The notes under the pieces: generated by a model
Told to the model about the DNA's origin: nothing
Seen by the model: only the letters and a program-made list of their open reading frames with translations
Databases searched by the model: none
Part shown: positions 44,222 to 49,801 of the stretch, in pieces
Numbering within the stretch: the first letter of the stretch is position 1
Layout of the letters: every line of letters starts with the position of its first letter
Source: an uncultured Prevotella sp.
Lineage (GTDB): Bacteria > Bacteroidota > Bacteroidia > Bacteroidales > Bacteroidaceae
Length of the DNA: 49,801 bases
Direction: 5' to 3'
NCBI GenBank assembly: GCA_900541575.1
Contig: UQKO01000012.1
Span: 1-49,801 of the forward strand
Position numbers and translations under genes: made by a program

Positions 44222-45748
44222 TTATTGCGGGATGGTCACCGTATTGAATTCTTTCACGTCGGGTGTGGTGTGCTGTTCGTGGATAATCTTCACTAATTCT
44301 TTTACCTTATCGGGGTATTGAGCCGATAGATCATGGTCTTCGTGAATGTCTGTGGCCAGATTGAACAATTTACACTTACCACTTACCACGTAGAGTTTCC
44401 AATCGCCTTGGCGTACAGCCATTTGGTTGGTCTCGTGAAATTCCCAATAGAGAAAGTCGTGCTCCTTCTGTTCGCTATTGTTGCCCAATAGTGTTGGAGC
44501 AAACGATATCCCATCGAACCAATCGTTGGTTAGCTTCTTATTGCCGAAATGTTCCGTGTAGTCCTTTTGTCCGATGAGGTCGCAGAAGGTAGGCATGATG
44601 TCATAGAAAGCTAGCATGTGGTCGTTGACCTGTCCGCTCTTGATATGTCCTGGCCAACGCACGATGAAAGGAATACGTATACCCCCTTCTAGGCATGAGC
44701 GCTTCTTGCCTTGCAGTTTGCCGTCGCGTCCGAAGAAGTCGGGATCGGCGCCACCTTCCTCATGCGGTCCATTGTCTGACGAGAAAATCACGATAGTGTT
44801 GTCCTCTAGTCCTTTCTCTTTAAGCTTTGCCATAATTTCGCCCACGTAGGCATCGAGGCGGGTAATCATGGCTGCAAACTGAGCGTGTGTGTTGACTGTG
44901 GCATGGTAACGATCCGTTCCAGCAAAGGTCTTGTCGTTGCAGAACTTACCATAATATGCCTTCAATATGGAATCGTTGGGTTGATATAGCTCAGCGTGAG
45001 GCAGAGTATAGGTAAATAGGCCATAGAAAGGCTTGTCGGCCGATTGGAGGTCGAGCCATTCCAATGCCTCTTGATGAATCATGTCGCCTGAGTACTGCTG
45101 ACGCTTAGCATAGTCGGGATTGGTACATCCATCGCTATATTGCACGTTTTGATCCATCGTGATGCGTATCACGTCCTTGTCTCCTCGGCGTGGGCTATAA
45201 CGATTGAGGAAGTTGGGAAAATAGCGGTGTGCCATGTATTGGCAGATGTAGCCGTAGTATTCATCAATGCCACGCGTCTTGGGAGTAGAAGCAGAGCCTT
45301 CATAGCCTCCCGCCCATTTACCAAACATGCCCGTGGTGTAACCATTGGCTTTCATTATTTCGGGCAGAATGACGTGGTCGGTAGAGTAGGGCTCTTGTCC
45401 CACGCGATCGGGTTCTTGCGTTACACCATAAGTCACTTGTGGACGATTTTTCCAATACTCCTTATTGCCGCGTACGTGAGTATGTCCGGTGTGCTGACCC
45501 GTCATCAGTGTGGCACGCGAGGGCGCACTAACGGGACTTCCTGCGTAGGCTTGCGTGAAGCGCATACCTTCACTTGCCAGACGGTCGATGTTGGGAGTGG
45601 AGATATAAGGCTGTCCATAACAGGCCAAATCTCCGTAGCCCATGTCGTCGCATAGAATGAATATGATGTTGGGCTTGGACTGCTGGGCATAGGCCATCAT
45701 ACCTAGCATGGCCGTGCTTCCAGCTATTAGATGCTTGATATAATTCAT
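44222..45748 (-). CDS. Exported serine-type sulfatase
   Basis: A 508-residue arylsulfatase-family (S1) enzyme with signal peptide MNYIKHLIAGSTAMLGMMAYAQ. Metal-binding D34/D35 (ILCDDMGYGD), the modification motif S74-A-P-S-R78 followed by LMTGQHTGH, and the C-terminal IVIFSSDNGPHEEGG are all present. The residue converted to formylglycine is Ser, so maturation needs the radical-SAM enzyme anSME, usual in anaerobic Bacteroidetes and not encoded in this window. It removes sulfate from a glycan or small ester in the periplasm; the exact substrate cannot be read off. It starts 18 bp after the stop of the GEVED-domain gene and probably shares its transcript. Confidence 0.92.
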   Translation of the reverse strand: MNYIKHLIAGSTAMLGMMAYAQQSKPNIIFILCDDMGYGDLACYGQPYISTPNIDRLASEGMRFTQAYAGSPVSAPSRATLMTGQHTGHTHVRGNKEYWKNRPQVTYGVTQEPDRVGQEPYSTDHVILPEIMKANGYTTGMFGKWAGGYEGSASTPKTRGIDEYYGYICQYMAHRYFPNFLNRYSPRRGDKDVIRITMDQNVQYSDGCTNPDYAKRQQYSGDMIHQEALEWLDLQSADKPFYGLFTYTLPHAELYQPNDSILKAYYGKFCNDKTFAGTDRYHATVNTHAQFAAMITRLDAYVGEIMAKLKEKGLEDNTIVIFSSDNGPHEEGGADPDFFGRDGKLQGKKRSCLEGGIRIPFIVRWPGHIKSGQVNDHMLAFYDIMPTFCDLIGQKDYTEHFGNKKLTNDWFDGISFAPTLLGNNSEQKEHDFLYWEFHETNQMAVRQGDWKLYVVSGKCKLFNLATDIHEDHDLSAQYPDKVKELVKIIHEQHTTPDVKEFNTVTIPQ

Positions 45749-45766
45749 AGTGGGTAATGTTGGTTT

Positions 45767-46927
45767 TTATTTGATTCTCTTTTGGCGTGCTTGTATGTAT
45801 ATTCCTTTGTGGTGTTGAGGATTTGTCTGTCGTCCGTCTATGCCGTAGGCACGCTGCTTTTCGGCGTCACTTTGGCTCGAATGGCTGTCTTCTACCTGTG
45901 CAATGGCTGTGCTAACTTGCTTCTCGCTAACAAACATAAAGTTGTCGTAGACCATGCCCATAACGTCTTCTTCAGCTCCGTCCATACCATTCTCGGTGAT
46001 GCGAATGCGCATGCGTGATCTTCCCGTCACGGCATCTTTCGGGACACTGATTTCGGTAGTGCCGGACGCATTGTTCATAAATTCGTGCTTGCTTTCGAAT
46101 ATTCCGTCTCTGTCCCAATCGAAGTAAGCCGTTACAGTATAGTCGGTGGTCATGCCACTCGTTTCGTAGCTAAGCTTTAGCGTGCCTCCTTTTGTAGCAA
46201 AGGCAGAGTCGCTGCGCACCATATAATAGTAGGCCGAAGGCTGCGATGAGGCTGTATAGTTCATTTCGTGAGCACTCTCATTGGTTTGATCTTTTACATT
46301 GAGTGCCGTAAGCCATGCTTTTCCCTTTTCTCCGCAAGGCAGTACATATACGCCCAATTTCTTGCAATAGTCGGAGTGTTCGATGGGAGCGGGTGCCTCG
46401 TAGTCGTAGTTCGATTCCAAGATGTCCCAGTAAGAATTTCCACGATCATAGCGTATGTGATAGGCTACCACTTTTCCCGTGGCTTGTTGGTAGTTCAGTC
46501 CTAGAGTGCCATCTTTCGAAGGGTCAATGGTCTGATCGGTGCTGCAGATATAGTAATATCCGTTGGGTGCAGCTCCACTCGTGGTGTTCTTTTTAATTTC
46601 AAACTCTACGGGCGTGTTGCCTATGCTGACTTGTGTACTCTCGGCGATCTTCGTGCTCTGAACGTAACGCTTCGAAGTCACATTTTGGATGTAGTAGCAA
46701 TTGGCCTTGTCCGTGGGGATAAACTTCCAGTATTGCTTCTGCGTGTTGGTACGTGGCGAGGCGAAAAGTCCATTGCCGTTTTCGTAAACGTAGGAGTTGT
46801 TGTCGTTGAAGCGATGCAACACGTAGATCTTTCCTTCTTCAGGAAAGGGATGCGCTTCGTCTGCCCAAACAGAAATAGAACCTGTCAGGGAAGCTAAAGT
46901 TAGCAGAATGAAATGGGTTGTTTTCAT
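45767..46927 (-). CDS. Secreted protein with lectin-like and GEVED domains
   Basis: A 386-residue exported protein. The ATG ending at 46927 gives MKTTHFILLTLASLTGSISV as signal peptide. Residues about 25-165 look like a ricin-type beta-trefoil (repeated W/Y-rich units such as KQYWKFIPTDKANCYYIQN). Residues about 240-335 resemble a GEVED domain (VTAYFDWDRDGIFES ... MRIRITENGMDGAEEDVMG), found in Bacteroidetes surface proteins. The C-terminus (YGIDGRQ ... KGIYIQARQKRIK) resembles a short T9SS-like sorting tail. It is cotranscribed with the sulfatase, suggesting a joint role in binding and desulfating an extracellular glycan (inference). A -7 box TACATTTG is at 47059-47052. Confidence 0.78.
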   Translation of the reverse strand: MKTTHFILLTLASLTGSISVWADEAHPFPEEGKIYVLHRFNDNNSYVYENGNGLFASPRTNTQKQYWKFIPTDKANCYYIQNVTSKRYVQSTKIAESTQVSIGNTPVEFEIKKNTTSGAAPNGYYYICSTDQTIDPSKDGTLGLNYQQATGKVVAYHIRYDRGNSYWDILESNYDYEAPAPIEHSDYCKKLGVYVLPCGEKGKAWLTALNVKDQTNESAHEMNYTASSQPSAYYYMVRSDSAFATKGGTLKLSYETSGMTTDYTVTAYFDWDRDGIFESKHEFMNNASGTTEISVPKDAVTGRSRMRIRITENGMDGAEEDVMGMVYDNFMFVSEKQVSTAIAQVEDSHSSQSDAEKQRAYGIDGRQTNPQHHKGIYIQARQKRIK

Positions 46928-47051
46928 AGTTCCCAAGTTTTGATACAGATAGGTTGCTTAATAATTTGTAATTCGTAGGGAAAACGTGTTTCTTAGGTCT
47001 TAGCTTTCATACGATTCAACCATTCCCGCTTTCCCTATGCGATTATCGTGA

Positions 47052-47059
47052 CAAATGTA
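47052..47059 (-). promoter_or_regulatory. Promoter -7 box of the GEVED-sulfatase operon
   Basis: TACATTTG on the minus strand; a TTG at 47084-47082 lies 22 bp upstream, slightly far for a -33 element. Confidence 0.45.
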
Positions 47060-47162
47060 CGACTTTTTTGCAGAACTTCTCCAATTTCTCATGTAAATTC
47101 CTTTCAAAGCAGGTTCGTGACTCTTCCCCACATGTGGGTGCGTGGATAGAAACAAAGAATAA

Positions 47163-47232
47163 AGGGTGGTTCTATAAAACCCATCATTAGAATTGGATAC
47201 CATAAATCTCAGAATTTTTATAGAACCACCCT
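47163..47232. repeat. Inverted repeat of the AGAACCACCC family
   Basis: A perfect 17-bp inverted repeat (AGGGTGGTTCTATAAAA at 47163-47179, TTTTATAGAACCACCCT at 47216-47232) encloses ATTAGAATTGGATACCATAA-type sequence also found at about 44093-44120. It lies in the divergent spacer between the GEVED operon and the metallophosphatase gene. Confidence 0.75.
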
Positions 47233-47381
47233 AAAATCAATGGCAGCATGGGCGGATCTCGGTGAAATTGGTATTCAGAAGGGGGAGCGTGTTGGTTAAA
47301 ACTTCTGCAAGGTTGTTCCAAATAAATGTTTGGGCGAATAAATGGGAAATATAGGACAATAATAGAAGGACAAGGAAAAAC

Positions 47382-47389
47382 TATTTTTG
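47382..47389 (+). promoter_or_regulatory. Promoter -7 box of the metallophosphatase gene
   Basis: TATTTTTG, only 4 nt before the first in-frame ATG (47394). Transcription would start at about 47396, so translation must begin at the next ATG (47412). No clear -33. Confidence 0.5.
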
Positions 47390-47411
47390 CAAGATGAAAC
47401 GAGTTTGCAAA

Positions 47412-48224
47412 ATGAAATATATCGATACTTTATTAATGCTAGTGTGTGCTTCGCTACTGTGTGGCTGCGATATGATAGACTATCATCCTTACGATACAAA
47501 GGTGGATGGAGCGCATGCCTTGAATGCCAAGCATATCGAGGAAATAGAAAGAAATTGCGCAGGGCGTAGTCGTATCAAGTTTGCCGTGATAAGTGATACG
47601 CAGCGTTGGTATGACGAGACGAAGGCGGTCGTCAGCAGTATTAATGCACGTGGAGATGTGGACTTTGTGGTGCATTGCGGCGACGTGTCCGATTTCGGCG
47701 TAACGCGCGAGTTTACCTTGCAACGCGATTTGCTTCAGAAGTTACACATGCCTTACGTGGTGATTATTGGCAATCACGATTGTCTGGGTACGGGAGCAGA
47801 CACGTATCGGTATCTGTTTGGAGATACCAACTTTACGTTTGACGCAGGACGTTTCCATTTTGTATGCTTGAATACGAATGCTTTTGAATACGACTATTCA
47901 ACGGCAATTCCCGATTTTTCGTTTATACGAAATGACTATACGCAGGTAGCCTCGGCCCATGTGTTGGGCACCGTGGCCGTGATGCATGCAATGCCCCATT
48001 CCGATCAATTCAATAATAATGTGGCAGAAGTGTTTGAGGCAGAATTGCTGAAATATCCTCATTTGAAGTTCTGCTTGTGTGGTCATGGACATCATCGGCA
48101 AGTAACCGACCTTTTCGATGACGAAACACTATATTATGAATGCGGAGCAGCAAAGAGTAGAGAATACCTATTGTTTACAATGAAAGAAGATGGCACGTAT
48201 GTATGTGAAGTGGTTAAGTATTAA
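47412..48224 (+). CDS. Calcineurin-like metallophosphatase lipoprotein
   Basis: A 270-residue envelope phosphoesterase. The start at 47412 gives MKYIDTLLMLVCASLLCGCD, a lipoprotein signal with lipidated C19, and agrees with the -7 box position. Metal motifs, in order: VISDTQ (first block, DxQ in place of DxH), HCGDVSDFG, IIGNHDC, a later MHAMPH and CGHGHH. The substitution in the first block is known from some metallophosphatase branches and need not abolish activity. The substrate is unknown. Its last 35 bp overlap the next gene, so the two are probably translationally coupled. Confidence 0.85.
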   Translation: MKYIDTLLMLVCASLLCGCDMIDYHPYDTKVDGAHALNAKHIEEIERNCAGRSRIKFAVISDTQRWYDETKAVVSSINARGDVDFVVHCGDVSDFGVTREFTLQRDLLQKLHMPYVVIIGNHDCLGTGADTYRYLFGDTNFTFDAGRFHFVCLNTNAFEYDYSTAIPDFSFIRNDYTQVASAHVLGTVAVMHAMPHSDQFNNNVAEVFEAELLKYPHLKFCLCGHGHHRQVTDLFDDETLYYECGAAKSREYLLFTMKEDGTYVCEVVKY

Positions 48225-48948
48225 GCGTTGTGTGGGGGTGCTCTCTTTATGGAGCATACAAGGAATGGTGGCGCTTGCATTGCCTACAATGTGTTGTGAT
48301 ACGTTGGCGTCAGCGCAAGCCATATCTGTGGCTTCCGATTCGTCTGTAACAGAAAAAGCGCCAGCAGATAGTCTGGGGCAACGAGCCTCGCGTTACGAAA
48401 TTCACAGAAGTCAGTTTGAGAAGAGATGGATGCGCCTTATTCCGAGTCAAGCCACGTTGCAATATGCAGGAAGCATCGGACTGATGAGTGTGGGAGTAGG
48501 GTGGCACTATGGAAAAAATGATCATTGGGAAACCGATCTTCTAGTAGGTTTCGTGCCTCGCTATCATACCGAGGGCGTGCATACCACTTTCACCATCAAA
48601 GAACGCTATGTTCCTTGGCACTGCCGGCTGAGCCGACGCTGGACATTGCAGCCTCTGACAGCGGGAATCTTTTTCAATACGATATCGGGCGATGACTTTT
48701 GGAAGAACTTGCCCGATCGCTACCCAAAACACTATTATGGATTCTCCACGAAGATACGCTCAAATGTGTTTTTCGGTCAGCGCCTTCGTTATCACATTCC
48801 GCGCAATAAGCGTTTGCTACATCAAGCTGTGAGCATATATTATGAAATATCTACGTGCGACCTCTACATAGTGTCGAAGGCCACAAATAAGAGTTATCCT
48901 TGGAGGCAAACCTTATCGCTTGCTTTTGGAGCGCGCTGGGAGATGTAG
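48190..48948 (+). CDS. Exported hypothetical protein, possible beta-barrel
   Basis: A 252-residue protein that I cannot assign. The start is ATG 48190 or ATG 48199, both inside the metallophosphatase gene in another frame; either gives a hydrophobic export signal (VGVLSLWSIQGMVALALPT). After a polar linker (about 40-80), the rest alternates short amphipathic strands with aromatic ends (LMSVGVGWHYGKNDHWETDL, LQPLTAGIFFNT, QTLSLAFGARWEM), which suggests an outer-membrane barrel of about 8 strands. Coupling to a metallophosphatase lipoprotein hints at a shared envelope function. Confidence 0.65.
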   Translation: MARMYVKWLSIKRCVGVLSLWSIQGMVALALPTMCCDTLASAQAISVASDSSVTEKAPADSLGQRASRYEIHRSQFEKRWMRLIPSQATLQYAGSIGLMSVGVGWHYGKNDHWETDLLVGFVPRYHTEGVHTTFTIKERYVPWHCRLSRRWTLQPLTAGIFFNTISGDDFWKNLPDRYPKHYYGFSTKIRSNVFFGQRLRYHIPRNKRLLHQAVSIYYEISTCDLYIVSKATNKSYPWRQTLSLAFGARWEM

Positions 48949-48977
48949 CAAGCAGAGATATAGCGTATATACTCCGC

Positions 48978-49478
48978 TTAGATGCCTTCTAGGCTGATGC
49001 CATATTCATGCTTGAGTTCGTCCATGACGAATGTGCTCTCGAGCGAAGCAAGATGGGGAATCGTGCCTAGCACGTTGAGCACAAACTCTTGGTAGCGTTT
49101 CATGCTAGGGGCGTGAATCTTCAGCAGATAGTCGTATTGCCCCGATATGTTGTAGCATTCTGTCACTTCGGGTATGTCGGCAATGGTGTGGGCAAAATCA
49201 GACGCGATGTCGCGTCCAAGACGATTCATCTTTACTTGGCAGAACACGACAAAGCCGCGGTTGAGCTTTTCGGCATTGAGCACAGCGATGTAGCGGCTGA
49301 TGATGCCCTCTCGCTCTAGACGCTTTACACGCTCGTAAACGGGGGTACTACTAAGGTTAACGCGGGCGGCAAGTTCCTTCGTGGTGAGGCGGGCGTTCTT
49401 CTGAAGCTCTCGCAGTATTTGTAGGTCTGTGGCGTCAAGAGATAAATTTTCTATGTAAGGGGTGTTTGTTTGTGTCAT
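48978..49478 (-). CDS. Lrp/AsnC-family transcriptional regulator
   Basis: A 166-residue regulator. The ATG ending at 49478 (MTQTNTPYIENLSLDATDLQ) precedes the N-terminal helix-turn-helix (about 15-65: ILRELQKNARLTTKELAARV, STPVYERVKRLEREGII). The C-terminal RAM/ligand-binding domain (about 75-155) has the typical TECYNISGQYDYLLKI. A 19-codon longer frame would start upstream of the transcription start and is rejected. Members sense amino acids and often regulate divergent genes; the divergent promoter at 49542-49571 is a natural target, but the gene it should drive is almost absent. Confidence 0.9.
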   Translation of the reverse strand: MTQTNTPYIENLSLDATDLQILRELQKNARLTTKELAARVNLSSTPVYERVKRLEREGIISRYIAVLNAEKLNRGFVVFCQVKMNRLGRDIASDFAHTIADIPEVTECYNISGQYDYLLKIHAPSMKRYQEFVLNVLGTIPHLASLESTFVMDELKHEYGISLEGI

Positions 49479-49505
49479 ATTGCGTTGATTTTCTTCTATG
49501 CGATG

Positions 49506-49536
49506 CAAATGTAGGAATATCTTCTTAGTTTTCAAA
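49506..49536 (-). promoter_or_regulatory. Promoter of the Lrp-type regulator
   Basis: -33 TTTG (49536-49533), 19 bp, -7 TACATTTG (49513-49506). It is back-to-back with a plus-strand promoter at 49542-49571. Confidence 0.72.
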
Positions 49537-49541
49537 AATAC

Positions 49542-49571
49542 TTGGTTGGAATATCTACTTGTTGTACCTTT
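49542..49571 (+). promoter_or_regulatory. Divergent promoter opposite the Lrp gene
   Basis: -33 TTG (49542-49544), 19 bp, -7 TACCTTTG (49564-49571). Transcription would begin near 49578, just before an ATG at 49581. Confidence 0.6.
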
Positions 49572-49580
49572 GCACCAGAA

Positions 49581-49622
49581 AATGACAACGAAACATCCTA
49601 TCTTAGTGGAAGCGGCTTTCTA
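49581..49622 (+). CDS. 13-codon ORF after a divergent promoter
   Basis: ATG at 49581 opens MTTKHPILVEAAF and a TAG. With transcription predicted to start at about 49578 the message would be nearly leaderless. It could be a leader peptide, the truncated start of a lost gene, or chance. A hairpin repeat follows at 49681. Confidence 0.25.
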
Positions 49623-49680
49623 GTCTGCTAGGATGCGAGAGATTGAACTTGAGTTTCGAATTTAGTATGCACGGGCTGAA

Positions 49681-49738
49681 TCATCGTGCAAGACGAATGC
49701 AATCAAGCTTGCTTGAATTGCTGAGCCGCAGCCGATGA
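49681..49738. repeat. Dispersed ~60-bp hairpin element, copy 3
   Basis: Outer stem TCATCG/CGATGA, inner stem GCAATCAAG/CTTGAATTGC. Compared with copies 1 and 2 the outer stem has a paired G-C to C-G change that keeps the base pair. The flanks are unrelated to those of the other copies. Confidence 0.78.
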
Positions 49739-49801
49739 TGTCAATAAAAGCCCAACAAGCGCATAGCCCAGGGCAAGCGAAGCGACACCCTGGGTTACGG
49801 A

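Overview
The window looks like chromosomal DNA of a member of the Bacteroidales, most likely Prevotella or a close relative. Evidence: many genes are preceded by the Bacteroidetes promoter (-33 TTTG, 19-20 bp, -7 TAnnTTTG); there is a PorQ-type protein of the type IX secretion system and secreted proteins with matching C-terminal tails; dipeptidyl peptidase III has the Bacteroides-type HECLGH site; there is a SusC-like/TonB-dependent barrel, a serine-type sulfatase and a GH95 fucosidase-type enzyme. The species assignment is inference.

Region 1 (1-14.9 kb) is an AT-rich defence island on the minus strand, abutting tRNA-Ser(UGA). Reading in the direction of transcription from the tRNA: a truncated tyrosine integrase (14858-14139); a well-formed promoter; an SMC/AAA15-type ATPase and an RloB-like TOPRIM protein (RloAB/AbiL/PARIS-like pair); a small broken ORF; then three tightly packed genes for an MBL-fold hydrolase, a trypsin-STAND NTPase and a very large DUF4297/Cap4-like nuclease-STAND NTPase. 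The last three resemble multi-gene AVAST (Avs type I-like) antiviral systems. A second, unrelated integrase scrap lies at the far left. I could not find a copy of the tRNA 3' end at the left, so the distal boundary is either lost or outside the window.

Region 2 (15-29.6 kb) is core genome, almost all on the minus strand: TatD DNase, a single-chain fusion of cytidylate kinase with an isoprenyl diphosphate synthase, PorQ, a transglutaminase lipoprotein with BspA-like repeats, a 1352-residue GH95 enzyme with a T9SS-like tail, class I fumarase, and groES-groEL.

Region 3 (29.6-30.76 kb) is a 1.1 kb gene-free stretch packed with repeats: a 22-bp palindromic minisatellite and an 86/88-bp alternating tandem repeat. 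The last unit of the latter carries an intact promoter for a TonB-domain gene, while the earlier units have a decayed -7 box. A single inverted copy of the same element drives the DPP III gene.

Region 4 (30.76-49.8 kb) is mixed core genome: TonB-family protein, IspH, DPP III, an orphan LytTR response regulator, patatin-like phospholipase, Xaa-Pro aminopeptidase, bleomycin-hydrolase-type aminopeptidase C, nucleoside diphosphate kinase, a TonB-dependent receptor-like barrel, a sulfatase with a GEVED-domain secreted partner, a metallophosphatase lipoprotein overlapping a barrel-like protein, and an Lrp/AsnC regulator. Several intergenic hairpin families recur here; one ~60-nt family in three copies shows a compensatory base-pair change.
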